Made by a program: the position numbers and the translations under genes | From: Gigaspora margarita | Taxonomy: Eukaryota; Glomeromycota; Glomeromycetes; Diversisporales; Gigasporaceae | Assembly (NCBI GenBank): GCA_009809945.1 | Contig: WTPW01000319.1 | Coordinates: 169,383-233,382, forward strand | DNA length: 64,000 nt | Direction of reading: 5' to 3' | The notes under the pieces: model-generated | The model's database searches: none | Told to the model about the DNA's origin: nothing | What the model saw: only the letters and a program-made list of their open reading frames with translations | Shown: piece by piece, positions 45,600 through 58,289 of the stretch | Layout: the number at the start of each line of letters is the position of its first letter | Position numbering within the stretch: the first letter of the stretch is position 1

Positions 45600-46580
45600 C
45601 GCTTGTCATTTTGCGAAATGCTAAAATTGCCTATCATCCATAAATCTGGTCAAAATTGCAGATCATTTAATCAGATTTAAAATTGATTTGTTTTAGATCT
45701 GACCAAATGATTTGTCAATCTGACCAGAATTATGAACGAATTTATCAGATATAAATCCGCTGTAACTTTGTTGATAGAAGTTTAATATTAATATTTGAAA
45801 GTTTTGTTTCGAAATATAATATAGCTAAGGCTATATATCAATTTTAAATTTCACATTACTATAGTAAAAAAAATAACATAAATCGAGGTTTTATTATAGA
45901 TAGGTAGTATATTTTAAATGAATATATCTTGTACCCTTAGCAATCTTATATCTCACGATAAAAGCTTTGTAAGGCCTAATATTGAACCTTTATAATAAAG
46001 TAGTGATACAAATCGAAAATCGAATTAATCGATTAGTCGATTAATCGATTGGCCAACTAATCGATCAGTTGAATAAAATCGATTAATCGATTGAAAAATT
46101 TTTATCAATATAATAAAGTTACGATTTTGTTTCTTGAGTTTAAATATAAAAATCTAAAAATAAACCAATTGCCCGATTATTATTATTTTTTTTGATATAT
46201 ATAAGTGCAATAAAAAAAAAATATATATATATATATATACGTATATGTATATATATATAACTTTACTAATAGAAGTTCAATAATAGGCTTTACAAAGTTT
46301 CTACAGTATATCTTGAAATATAAGGCAATACAAATTTGATTGATTTTATTAATTTGCTAAAAAATATACGGCTAAATTTTATTATTATAAATTTACTATT
46401 ATAAAATTTTGTTAACAAAAATTTTATAAATTTTATAATAATTAGTTTTCAGATTTGACTTGTATAATTTTAGGTTGTTTAAATAAAATGTTTGTTTTGA
46501 GTAGCAATTACGTATCGTACTAAAATACTAACCAAAAACCTTATAAAATACCGATCACTATATCAAGATTACGGAGTATA
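45600..46580. other. Intergenic, hAT-like ATCGATTAATCGATT patch only
   Basis: 46020-46095 has AATCGATTAGTCGATTAATC and CCAACTAATCGATCAG, like hAT ends elsewhere in the window. The rest, including a (TA)n run near 46220, shows no gene. Confidence 0.4.
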
Positions 46581-46586
46581 TTTAGC

Positions 46587-46672
46587 AAAAATATCCTGAT
46601 CCGTATGTGTACAAGCAAACGGAAACAAAAACTTTGTTTTTGCTAATACACAGCGGTTCAGGATATTTTTAT
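46587..46672. mobile_element. Small inverted-repeat element
   Basis: AAAAATATCCTGATCCGTAT and, reversed, AAAAATATCCTGAACCGCTG, with an AT-rich centre. 86 bp; no TSD assigned. Confidence 0.55.
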
Positions 46673-46679
46673 TACAAAT

Positions 46680-48035
46680 ATTTGGGATTGTACGTCAGAG
46701 GATCTCTATACAAATAAGAAAAACTTTCAAGCATCATACATAGTTCCTCATTTATGGTATGCAGTTTAGGAATTAAGAAGGACTGCTCACGATTAATGGA
46801 ATTCATCAGGGTACGTATTTTACATGAGGGAAAGAGGATCTATGTGATAAAGTATTGATGGAATATTTATACCTACTGTAGAGATTTACTTGGGTAATTT
46901 AATAATACTGGGATAGAGGTTTTCCCGATGGGTTTAATCTCTAACCTATCGTACATAATTTTTCTCACTTATTTCACTTACTTAATTTAGACATCGAATA
47001 TAAAGATCATCAATAAGCTATCCAGATTATTAATGTTTACCTTTACATGTTATCCGTCATTGTTTATCTGTAAGTATGAGTTCATCGATTATATAATCAT
47101 GAATTAAAATAAGTCATTCAATTCTATATATTAAGTTAATCTTTTACCACAATATACATAATAGTATCTTTCATTTAATTCGTGTACCAGGTTAGTCAAG
47201 ATAAAAGATTGTCAATCAATTATATAATACCTATCTTACTCTACTTACTCTATTCGAACTAGTTTATGATTACTACGAATTGTCTCTGATTTTATTTAAT
47301 TCACAATGATTTAACAAATTTATAAGCAATCTTCAATATGATCAAAACCCTCCTATACATACGTACGTATTAATTAACAAAGATTTTATTTTGATTTTAA
47401 TGAATATATGTATAGATTGTTTTTAATACTTATCAAAGTATACAACAAAATATTATTATAATCATTCATAGCGAACGAAAAATTGGATTGGTTACTTCCT
47501 AATTAAGTAATTTTTAGTGTGATACGGATATGTAAAAAAAATTTTTATACCCAATTAAGCAAATTAATAGGATTAGCGCGTCAGAAGAATTTACCAATCG
47601 GTTGACTGATTGATTGTTACCTGGTTATAGAAGATGCCCAATCATATTTGTTTAATCTAAAAATGAATAGGAAAATGTTAACTTATTTTGGTTCATAACC
47701 AAGAGTGAATATAATCTGTTTGAAACGTAAAGTCTAGGTATTAACACGCACAGGCCAACTATTATAAGTCTTATGACAAAACTCTAAGAACTCGTTTAAG
47801 CATATGATATTGTGTTTGTTTAATAAAGGAGCTTTTTTGTTTCAAAACTATATCTATTAATGGGTTATTAATTAAGCCTCAAGAATATAAATTAATTTAT
47901 TATGCTGCGCCATCGGTTTGAAACTCTTAATCAATTATGAAACGATAAACTTTTTTTTTTGTTTGTCATTTATATATCTCGACAAATTATTATAGGTAAG
48001 CTAAGATTGATAAACGATTAAGCCTGCCTGCAAAG
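46680..48035. other. Intergenic upstream of the receptor, no gene recognised
   Basis: More balanced composition than 27-39 kb, no repeat families recognised, no long frame. It may hold the receptor promoter; no motif is strong enough to name. Confidence 0.4.
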
Positions 48036-48037
48036 TG

Positions 48038-48043
48038 CATTTC

Positions 48044-48099
<56 letters not shown>
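48038..48099. repeat. Poly-T tract upstream of the receptor gene
   Basis: About 60 positions of nearly pure T (two C interruptions), ending about 330 bp before the receptor start codon. Could be a LINE/SINE tail on the minus strand or a promoter poly-T; no retroelement body is recognisable beside it. Confidence 0.7.
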
Positions 48100-48425
48100 C
48101 GACTGAGTTGGTGATCTTTTTTTGTCACTCCTTCATATTCTTGTTGGACAACTACGTTAACATTCTTTCTAACTTAGTAGTTGTGTGCATAAAAATTTTA
48201 TTAAAAATCTTCAGATCAGTTTTAAATTTTCACGCATATATAATAGTTTTTCAAACTTCAACTATTTGAGATAAAGTCAAAAATGAATTTTTGTTGATAT
48301 GAAATTCTAGACAACGACGAGCAACGTAAAAAAAAAAAAAAAAAAAATTGCATCGTAAATATTGTATATTTCAACGAAAGGACCCATATAAATAATAAGA
48401 GTCACCTGACCTCAAAGAAGCCAAG

Positions 48426-49249
48426 ATGATGCCAGGAAACAAAACAGTAATTCAAACATGGATAATATTTCAATTATTTAATGTCATTCCTTTATCCTTT
48501 TTATGCCTTCAATTCCTTCATAAAGGAAAACATTATACTATAGCTTGTCTTAGTATAACCATAATATTCGATTGTATAATAAGCGTACCCATTGCTTTAC
48601 AATATTATTTCATCGACTCAAATTCTATATCTTCAACAACACCTAAAAATATTTCAACAAATGACCCGATTATTAATAATAATACTTATTCTACAAATAA
48701 TACCGACATGGAATTTTGGAATGAAACTTCTTCAACGATGTCATTAGTTGCTCTCGATGACAACGCTAATTTAGAACCTATTTGCATTGCTCAAGCTTAT
48801 GCATTATTTTCTATACAATTGAGTATGGGATTTTGGATCTTTTGTTTAATGATTAATATGTGGTTGTTATTGGTTAAAGCTACGAGCGATATTGAGACCA
48901 AATGGTTTAAGGTATATAAAATTTTGAAATATCATTCTTATATAATATAAAAAAATTTTTACATATTTTTTGACGACGTATTTCAAACATAATATAGTTC
49001 CATATAATATTTTCCTGGGTTGTTCCATTATTAATAACATTCACTACATTCATGCTTCTAAAACCGCAAGCCAATTTTGGTGTTGACACATCCTACTACT
49101 ATTGCATAGTCACAGGTGGACTTATTCATCTTGTCGCAAACCATGCTCCTTTCTTGCTGTGCATGTTTATAGGTCTTGGTTTAGGCAGTAAGTGGTTATA
49201 AACATTCAAAGTTCAAATATTAAAAACTATTATCTTAAATTTTTATCTA

Positions 49250-49280
<31 letters not shown>

Positions 49281-50474
49281 GTTCATGCGTCATGGGCATT
49301 AATCACTTATCGAACAAGACTTTCTAAGGGTCGAGCAAATAAATTAAAAATTCCAATGGGGTATTTAATCATATAAGTAGGTTTGTCTTTTCGCGTACGT
49401 ACGGTACATTTGCTCAAATTTATTATTTGTAACAATATTATACGTTTAGGTTATGTATACGAATGATCCTATTTTGCATTCTTTTTATTCTCTTGTCTAC
49501 TATAAAAATTGGTATGTTTATGTTTAAAATTATAATTTTAAAAAAAATTTTTATCTACACCATTTTCATCAATTCATTTAACTCAAAAATTTTTTTTTTT
49601 CTTTTTTAAAAAAAAAATATATATTATTATTATTATTATATATATAGTCCTACCACTTGAAGATTTATTTGAAAGCTTAAATATTGATACATCTTTCTGC
49701 GAAACAATGTTCCGAATGATACCACATATAGATGCTTATTTCAACACCATTCTGACATATAGTCTCTTTTTAATCTTTGGTACAACAAAAGAAGCTTTAC
49801 GTACTTTACTTCGTTGTACATGCTGCTTTAAGAACTTATTCCCTAAACGATCATCGATTGCCACATTTATTAATAATCCCAATCCTAAGCATAATTCAAC
49901 AGGTAACAACACATCGATGATGGCAAATAATGGAGAAAATGATGATGATGATTATGATATTGAGACGGACCCAGAGTCGGAGATGACAATGGTTGAACAT
50001 CCACCTTCCACATTCGGAAATTTGAAACGAACAAAATCATTCAGTAAATATAAAATAGGAGATGATGTTTTAAAATTTGAAGAAGCTGGATGGGGCAATG
50101 TGTTTAGAAATTATAGCATTGGTAGAAATGGTCGTCATAATTATGGAGGAAAACATAAATTTGATAAGAGTGGTGGTGATAATAGTGCAAGTAGTGTAAT
50201 TCATAGTGCAATTAATAGTGTTAAAAGTCTTAAAAGTCTTAAAAGTCTTAATAGATTTCTTGAAAGTCAACAAAATGATAAAAACGGGAATGAAATAAAA
50301 CAAAATGGAGGAAATGAACACACAAATGACGATAACACAGTAGAGAAAGAGAATAAAATAACAATAAGTTTAATGAACAATGATCAAATAATTTCTGATA
50401 CTTTACCTCCGACACCACCACCACCAACCATTCCTTCAATGCACCTCAAATCTCCCGGATCTATGAGAAATTAA
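48426..50474 (+). CDS. Seven-transmembrane receptor-like protein, five exons, 547 aa
   Basis: Exons 48426-48911, 48998-49187, 49282-49360, 49450-49511 and 49648-50474 join in frame (1644 nt with stop). Introns are 86-136 nt, with donors GTATAT, GTAAGT, GTATTT and GTATGT and acceptors ending in TAG. Predicted hydrophobic helices lie at about residues 11-31, 37-62, 119-150, 163-183, 202-225, 256-273 and 300-318. A long Asn/Thr/Ser-rich loop (about 63-118) has sequons at N75, N85, N91 and N99. C120 at the top of helix 3 and C198 before helix 5 are placed like the conserved GPCR disulfide. Helix 7 runs into FGTTKEALR, then a 230-residue hydrophilic tail with an acidic DDDDY stretch and a proline run near the end. 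The layout resembles fungal cAMP-receptor-like or Frizzled/Smoothened-like GPCRs; the exact family is inference. The start is the first of two adjacent Met codons, which open exon 1. Role: probably plasma-membrane signal reception, ligand unknown. Confidence 0.85.
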
Positions 50475-50479
50475 AATAT

Positions 50480-51950
50480 ATATATTATAGAATCTTTTAT
50501 ATATACAGGATTATATATCACTTTGTATTTTTTGTATAGTCTTTCTTTTTTCTATATTAGAATAGATGAATTCTACAAAAAAAACAAAAAAACTGCTTTA
50601 AAATTTGTCCTTCTTTTTAGTAAAAAAAAAAAAAAAAAAAAATTCAAAAAAAAAATAAATTTAAATGACGTACGTAGGTACATACATACTTTATTTCAAT
50701 GTTACCTACAATAACGATAATTCTACTGTATAATTATTTCATTTTTTTGTTTAAAAATAAAGTTTTCAATCGAATGTAAATTGTATCTGTAAAGAACAAA
50801 ACTTTCAATTTTAATTGAATTTTCTAATGCTAAAGTTTACTAAAGTTTACTAAAGATCATGCAATATACAGTACATACAAATCGATAAAATACAATAGAC
50901 TTTTTCGAAGTTTATTTGGATTCAAATTGCAATTTTCTAGCCTTCAAGCGAAAGTTGGAACCGATTTGAATATATCGGTTTTAATAGAAGATCGGTTTGT
51001 AAAACTCAGGTCAACCGGTTTTTGAAATTAAAATCCCGTTTTATTGTTTGGTATACCATTAAAAGAGTACTAGAAATTCCTTTTTTCATCTTTGCAAATT
51101 TTGATAAACCAATAAAAAAAAAAGGATGCATCTTGTAAATTATTTAAAATCTATATGCGGAATCTGCGATGCGCAGATTGAAAATTCATTTGGCAAGCAA
51201 AATTTCTTGGAATCTGCGAATTTTATTAAGTTTTGTCTTGTTTTTTTTTTTTTTTTATTTTTTGTTTATAAAGATTGCCAATCCTTTCTGCAAATTGAAA
51301 TAAATTGAATTTTAAACCTTGATTGTGATCCATTTTTCAATTGAAATAGTTTTTTTTTTTTTTTTTTTTTTTTAATTACAGAATTAATTTAGAAATCGCC
51401 GCGTATAGCATCATGTGAGTTATTTGTATCACGTTACCCCAACGGGTCGAAGCACTAATTATCATAAATTTAAAATTAGACTTTAGAATTAGGGCGCAAA
51501 TTAAAGTTAGAGGTTAGGGGTCTATGGGGTGCTGACATTTTTACCAATTACTAAAGCCAACCTTTGGGGAATAGCATACCTAGTGAATTTCACTTACGAT
51601 GAACATTAAAGTCGTCCTTTTTTTAGAACAAAATAAAAAAAAAATAAAAAAAAAATAGAACATAAAAATCAATAATAAACAAACAAATAAATAAATTAAA
51701 ATACATAAATAAATAAAATAAGTAAATAAATAAAATAAATAAAAAATAAATAAATAAAATAAATAAATAATAAATAAATAAATAAAGTATTTAAAACATA
51801 GCTATTCGTTTTTAGGAGGCAACATTTAAAAATATTGAAGAATTGTGATTAATAAATACCAAGTGAAAAAATTTTATTCGATACGAAAAAAGTTTAAGGA
51901 TAGTCCGCAGTTGAATAGTAAGTACAGTATTACTATTAATTTTATACGGT
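50480..51950. other. Intergenic downstream of the receptor, no gene recognised
   Basis: Contains A runs (50621-50641), a T run (51349-51373) and an AAATAAATAAAT-type tract (51655-51785). Frames here are homopolymer-driven. Confidence 0.4.
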
Positions 51951-51956
51951 GGTGCG

Positions 51957-52285
51957 CATTTCACCGACAATCATTTCATCGTCAATTTACATACATATTT
52001 TTACCGATAATTAATTCGCCGACAAGTTTATTTCACCGACAGTTACCGACAGTTTATTTCACCGACAGCTCATTCACAGAAAAAATAATTCTGGTCATTA
52101 TCATTAGTTAATGCAGTATTAGAGTTAAGGATAATAAACTGTCGGTGAAATCAACTGTCGGTGAAATAAATTTGTCGGTGAAATAAACTTGTCGGTGAAA
52201 ATAAACTGTCGGTGAATAAACTTGTCGGTGAATTATGTCTATAAATTTTTGTCGGTGAAGTGATTGTCGGTGAAATGAACGTATC
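51957..52285. mobile_element. Inverted arrays of TTTCACCGACA (unclassified element)
   Basis: Left array (about 51958-52080): TTTCACCGACA four times plus TTCGCCGACA and variants. Right array (about 52137-52285): TGTCGGTGAA eight times. In both arms the outermost motifs are TTTCACCGACAATCA then TTTCA/CTTCA. Spacers of 6-10 bp read AATAAACT. No ORF. Such arrays look like subterminal transposase-binding sites of a non-autonomous DNA element. Confidence 0.6.
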
Positions 52286-52289
52286 CGGT

Positions 52290-55181
52290 TTCATATAGTA
52301 GCACTTTTCTGTATTAAGAAAAATTCATAATAAAAAATTAAAAAAACAGTGTATCTCGTGATCTACCAAACCGCTATCAGAAAAAAAAAAAAATTATATG
52401 TAAGAAAGCCCCATTCACATATTAAATTCCGATTTTGTTTAGATTAATTTAATTAATATTTTAGCATGATAAATTTGGCGGGTTTAATTTTCTTAGATAA
52501 ATTGTTACACAAATTTTTGCAACGCTAAAAGAAACACCCGTCACAATCAATAAAGAGCTTCTTTAGTATCTATATGGGATTTAAAAAAAAAAAAAAAAAA
52601 GCCAAAAAAGATAAATAAAACAGTTCTACTAAGCCATAGAAGGAAGTACTAACATTATTTGTTGGAATATTCGGGTGTTTTAGGAAGAGTTGGATGGGTT
52701 GGCCATTTTTAGATGGGTTGCGGATAAGCTCGGATGGAAATTTTCAAAAAACAGTCATTTTAACTCACTTTTGACCTATAATCAAACATGTAGAAAAACA
52801 TAATTTACACATTTTATTCATAAGTTCAATGTAAGTTAAAAAAAGCCGTTCTAATGTAAATTCGTTTTATAATTTGACAATCTTCAATCGTGATTGGCTG
52901 ATTTTGGAGTTGAATTAAATCGGCCCATATCTGTTATATTTTAGCAAAATTTACAGAATGAATTCTATGAGTTCTCTCAGTCAAAGTTCAGCATAGAACG
53001 AGACATAGAAATTGGTTAAGGTTGAAACTTAACGAAAGCAAAATCATCGTGTCACATTACTACGCTACATTATTTACAAAGGATATTGTACACATAAAAG
53101 AGAAAAAACATGTATATACGTTATACTTAATGACTTGTTTACCTGACAATGATGATATCGAGTCAGCCGGCTCTGTTTTTTCTTATTTGACCTTCTAACT
53201 CTTGTTGAACGAAGTATATCATTTAATCACTGATGTCACTTTTTTCTATCGCAGCCGGTTTATAAAAGTTTCCAGACATCCTCTACTGGTAAGACCGATT
53301 TCATGAAAAAAATTAATGATAAAATGATATAAATATAAATCCTATTTCATCGAAACTATTTTCTTTGATAATCATTTCATCATCATAGTTATGACTCGAC
53401 TCTTTGTACTTATTTAGACTTGCTATTAGTAAAATAACTATTAAAGAGTATCCTATCAAGGAAATGGTCTGCTATAGATGCTTGCCGAAACCTTCATATC
53501 TCACCTTCTGGCTTCTATCGACTGCATCACATATCCCGTGATGTATTTTTGTCATCTAATCATTACGTTGTTACCTTTTTCGTCAACTTCAACTACTCAT
53601 TGTTTCCATTCTCTTCGACATTTTTATAATTGATACCCCCATCGTCTTCGTTCATTCACATATGAGTCAAAAAAATATATTCATTAGTCATAAACAAATG
53701 GACGAATATAACTAATTCGAAATGACCTTTGTCAGTATCTAAGCTTTCTTGCTTTGTATGGTACTGAGAGTAACCATTTTTAGACCTCAGAGAAATGATA
53801 GCTGATAAAGATTATGTATTAGTTTTAATTAAATTTTCATTTTCCTTTCTATTAAAATAATTTTTAATATAGTATATGCTAAAAAAAAAAATTAAATTGA
53901 CAATTAAAAAGTTCTAAATACCTAGAATACTGATCTTTAATAAAATATATCAGAAAAATTTGACTGATGGAAAAATCAATGACGATAAAGATAACATTTT
54001 CTCCAATAATGCTTATTAACCCAATAAATTTTTTACGAAAAACATCAAACTTCATGTTCTTGTGATTGATTGGTTAAAATCATCAGTTATGTATATTAAA
54101 AAAGTTTTTTTTTTTTTTTTATATAATTTTTTTCCTGTGATAAAAGTTTAAAGATATTTCCAGGGCCTACTATGTCGCGGGATTAAATGATGCTCTCTTA
54201 GCATTAGTACATTAAATCGGGTCTAACGATCACTCACTTTTTACTTAACAGCAAAATTAAGATTTTCAACATTAATTAATCGAAATTTTAATTGGTATTG
54301 TATCAGTTAAAGATTCGACCCAATTTTAACTTCTGGATTACTTATTCAGCTATCTTATTCGGCAAGATTATTATCTGAGCATAAATTCAAGTTATTAAAA
54401 ATAACAATTGATTCAGTTGTTGTTATTAACACAGAAAATCAAGGACATGCTACATTAATTTCGAACAAATCATCAAAAATATTATTAATATAAAAATTTT
54501 CCTTTATTATTAATAAGAAATAACATTAAATATGAAAATGTATTTATATTTAATTTTGTTGTAAAAATAATCTTGAAGACAATTTTTAATATTGAAACAT
54601 TTATAAAAAAAAAAAACGTAATAGAAAATCTGCAAAACCTGAGAAAATTATATTTGCAATTATCGCTATATTCAACAGGAATTACTTAAATATTTTTGTA
54701 GTTTAAAAATATGATTTTGTAATAGAACAGAAATTCTAGTTTAATAATTTTTATATAATAAATGTCGAGACTGATGCTGAAATCTGGGGTCGCGGTTTGA
54801 AATATAAGCTTTGCAAAATTCTCATATACTCTTTAGCTATTAATTCTAACCTTAACCATGCTAGTTGGTAAAATCTCAAATTATTATAGTTTATCCGCAC
54901 CCAAATCTCAAACTCTGGCAAAACTCATTTCAAAAGATTTTATTAATAATTTAAAACTTTATCATACTTCTTATAATTGTATATAATATATTATAAAAAT
55001 TTTAAAATTATTGTTTTCATTTAAATTTTTATAAATAGCAATTTTTTTTTGAGTTTGTCCAGATTTTGCCTTTTGCCAACAATTATAATCATAACCAACC
55101 TTTAAAAAAAAAGGCGAAAAAAAAACAGGTTCAACTTTCAGCATCAGCCGCGACAATAAATAAAAATAAATTGATGAAAAA

Positions 55182-55187
<6 letters not shown>
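52290..55187. other. Long intergenic stretch, no gene recognised
   Basis: Composition is fairly balanced around 53100-53800, but there are no long frames. One possible micro-exon (CGCAG acceptor at 53244, CTG|GTAAG donor at 53288) has no neighbours. No repeat family recognised. Confidence 0.4.

Positions 55188-55256
<69 letters not shown>
55188..55256. repeat. Poly-A tract, ~69 nt
   Basis: A pure A run. Reading frames through it give poly-lysine and are not genes. No retroelement body was recognised on its 5' side. Confidence 0.8.
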
Positions 55257-55258
<2 letters not shown>

Positions 55259-55630
55259 AAGAGCACATTCTTATATGTTAAAATTTCATAATTTTCACAA
55301 AATTTAAGGCCAATAAAAAATTTAACGGTTTTATTTTCTTGGACCCGGAAAGGGTTATCCGGGTAACCTGTGGGTAAAACGGATAGCTAACCGATTAAAA
55401 TATTGGTTACCCGGATAAATAATCTGAGTAAAGGTATTTATAGTGAATACTAGTATTCTGTCTCAGTTTGCATGAATTAATTGACTAAGAACGTCATAAA
55501 TTTTTAATTATTAAAAACATACCATATAAGCGCGAAATAACGCGTTAATTAACGCGTAATTAATTGACCTGCGCGTTATTTTGGAACGCACGTTATTTCG
55601 AAATAAGGGTCGATTTTTTTGAATCAAATA

Positions 55631-56255
55631 CAGTCAATCTTCCATAAATGCATGTAATTAGGAAAGTGCGCACTTATGGAATGTAATCTATATATAATGT
55701 TACATTAGGTGGGTCAAATGATGTGCACTTATAGAAAGAAAGTGACATTTATTTTCTATTCCAATCTTAATACATTAAAATAAATATATATTTACAGAAA
55801 AAACCGTGTTGCATATGATAAAAGAATCCGACAACAAGACAAAGAGAATCCTGCATAATCATTCCTTGAAATTTGTTGCCATGTAGCCATTTATTTCTTT
55901 TATTACATTTCTATTTGAATAAGTATTTTAGATTAATGCAAAAATGTAGGTCTTATATCAATTGTGAATAAACCAATTTTCACACACAACGTATAACCCT
56001 TGAATTTCATAATTAAGTGTTTATCGTTTATCTTGTATAATATTGTTATCTATTATTGTTTAAAATTTAGATTTAATATAATAAAATATTATAGAGTTTG
56101 TCTTAATTTGATTGATTAGGTGTTTTTTCAACAATGTAATTTACATCTGAAGTGCACTTATAGAAAGAAATTACACGTGAAGGCTCTTATCTGTTATAGA
56201 AAGAAAGTGTATGTGAAGTGCACTTATAAAGGATGCATTTATGGAAGGTCGACTG
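55631..56255. mobile_element. Pogo-type MITE, TA target, 625 bp
   Basis: CAGTCAATCTTCCATAAATG and, reversed, CAGTCGACCTTCCATAAATG, flanked by TA. The subterminal motif GTGCACTTATAGAAAGAAA recurs near both ends (about 55718, 56151, 56198). No transposase ORF. Confidence 0.85.
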
Positions 56256-56259
56256 TATA

Positions 56260-57020
56260 CATATTATTTTCCCAACAATGATATATGCTATTGCGCGCTA
56301 ATTCGAGACCACAAGTCTCAAAATAACGCCCACGAGCGTTATTTCACGCTTAAACGGTATTTTGACTGATCAAACGTCATTAAGATAAATAAGATACGAG
56401 ACTCATTTAAATGTATAAATGATCAATATAGGCAGTTAGATTGTTTTTATTTACGAAATTTTTGATGACATTTAATAAATTAGAGAATCGATAAAGTTAA
56501 TCATTAATTGAGTCATTATTTTAATCTATCGTAACAGTTAAACCTCACCCCAATTATTGGTAAATCACAGTAAGATTGATAGCAAATCTCAACGATAACT
56601 CTATTCGCACAATGGATTTTTATCCAGAACGTTATAAAAATCTGAAATTATGTTATAATAACTATGCACTATTTCTATCACCAGAAAATTGCATCTGGAA
56701 AGACGCATGAGAATGCTCCAAATCAACACGAATAGACTGTAGCAACAGTAAATATCTGGGTTTAATTACCAAAAGTCGCAAAAATAATATGCAATGGTCG
56801 AAACACGTATAATCCCAGAGAAATAATATACAGGACAATCCCAAAATTCTGGATTGGAAATCGTCGGAAATGTCATATGGCGAAAATATCCAGTTAAAAC
56901 GCCGTGATTATTAAAAATTAGCTGACATCATCAGTACATATGCACAAACATAAGCAATTCTTATAATTTCTGATCAAATAATGTGAACTTAACTCTGATT
57001 TTTTTTAAAAATTAAAAAAT
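56260..57020. other. Intergenic, no gene recognised
   Basis: Fairly balanced composition; a 60-codon minus frame (56662-56844) shows no domain. GCGCGTTATTTCG-like motifs lie at 55530-55600 and 56290-56350, on both sides of the pogo-type MITE. Confidence 0.35.
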
Positions 57021-57026
57021 TTATTA

Positions 57027-57183
57027 CCGTAAAGCTCGGAAAATAAGCACCACATCCTCTACCCTACTTTTTCAATTCCGAATTATCGGGAATAATTTGA
57101 TAAAGGGTTTATTGCCATTTCCGCTAATCTGTGATTGAAAAAATAGGGTAGAGGGTGTGGTGCTTATTTTCCGAGTTATACGG
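57027..57183. mobile_element. TA-target palindromic MITE
   Basis: CCGTAAAGCTCGGAAAATAA and, reversed, CCGTATAACTCGGAAAATAA; the arms run on through GCACCACATCCTCTACCCTA. Flanked by TA. 157 bp. Confidence 0.82.
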
Positions 57184-57532
57184 TAATTAAAAATTTTTTA
57201 TTTTAAATATCATGACCCAGAAAACCGGCAAAAGATTTTCTAATAAAAAAATTTAATTAAAATATAATAAGTTGCTTATCGCGAAATCAAACTTTTGTGG
57301 GTTCTAAATTAATTTGTTGGGACAAAACTGACACAGAAATTTAATTCCACTCAATAAGTAAATTTAACATTAAAAAATTAAATGAGATTGAAATTATTTG
57401 GTGTTCTCAAGCATTTTAATGTTTTGGGCAAAAATTATTTCCAAAATATTTCGGATTTAATGAATATTATAATAATGAGCGGTGCAAAATGTTACCTATC
57501 CTATTTAACATCTACTTATATCAAATTGAATA

Positions 57533-57684
57533 CTGTTGAACCTCCCAAAATTGATCCTGTCAAAGTCAATAGCCTATCGAATCTAATCCACCAAGTCTGT
57601 TTCTGCTATATGAATCTAATGGTTTATAATGGTTTTAAATATAATACTGTCTACTAAGCTTATCAGTTTTTGGGAGGTTAACAG
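57533..57684. mobile_element. TA-target MITE (CTGTTGAACCTCCCAAAA)
   Basis: CTGTTGAACCTCCCAAAATT and, reversed, CTGTTAACCTCCCAAAAACT, flanked by TA. 152 bp. A related partial element (ACTGTTAACCTTCCCAAAG to GACTTTGACAGTA) follows at about 57827-57956. Confidence 0.75.
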
Positions 57685-57954
57685 TATGAAACTTTTAATG
57701 AAATGTTCAATTATTTAATGGGTTACCTAGTGATCTTAATTATTTATATGTATTCGAAATGTACTGATGAATTAACGATCTTTACACATACATAAGTAGT
57801 CAATGTGAATTATTCACGAATTTAAATACTGTTAACCTTCCCAAAGCCGGGACAGATTTTGTCATTATTGAGAGGACATCAGATTTGAAAACATTATAAG
57901 CTATTAGATTCATATAGTGGAAACAGATATTTGACAGGTTATCGACTTTGACAG

Positions 57955-58122
57955 TACGAATCTACATAATTATTAATAGTAATAGTTGTTTAGTTGATTA
58001 ATATAAATTATAGTCAGTTGATAACTAGTTGATAGCTAATGATTAATTGTAATCGAACTAGTTGATAAATCGATTAGTTCCAACTAGTTGGTTTTTCAAT
58101 TAACGATTTGGAAACTATTCAC
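57955..58122 (-). mobile_element. Solo end of the 23.8 kb hAT family
   Basis: The reverse complement reads GAAAAACCAACTAGTTGGAA, ATCGATTTATCAACTAGTTC, GATTACAATTAATCATTAGC and follows 23835-23975 closely. The other end is missing. It sits just upstream of the candidate kinase exon. Confidence 0.7.
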
Positions 58123-58233
58123 GGTATTAGACTGAGATTTTTATAAATAATTGTTTGTTAGTCTTCTCCAGAATTTTTAGATTACCGAAATTTTTATAAA
58201 TTGGCTTCATCTTTTCAAAGAAAATCGGTTATA

Positions 58234-58285
58234 ATGTCTGACGTAATTGCTGAAGACTTCAACCAGTCCTTGGTTACAAATAAAG
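58234..58285 (+). other. Candidate 5' exon of the SLR-kinase gene
   Basis: An ATG opens a 17-codon reading frame (MSDVIAEDFNQSLVTNK) that ends at a near-consensus donor (AAAG|GTAAGA at 58286). An acceptor (TTTATAG) ends at 58993, just before the kinase exon. The exon leaves one extra nucleotide while the kinase exon has six nucleotides before its Met, so direct splicing would shift the frame. Either a short extra exon lies in 58286-58993, a different donor is used (GAC|GTAATT and TTG|GTTACA are both in phase), or this exon is a 5' leader. Confidence 0.45.
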
Positions 58286-58289
58286 GTAA

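Noticed and set aside
50070-50439. Minus-strand ORFs over the receptor tail
   Set aside because: Antisense of a repetitive, charged C-terminal tail; no domain.
52137-52285. CRISPR array
   Set aside because: Repeats are about 11 bp, spacers 6-10 bp and themselves similar, the arrays face each other, and the organism is eukaryotic.
55066-55281. Lysine-rich ORF (+)
   Set aside because: The frame is made by a 69-nt poly-A tract.
57382-57657. 91-codon ORF (+)
   Set aside because: Its second half is the TA-flanked MITE 57533-57684, and no domain is visible.
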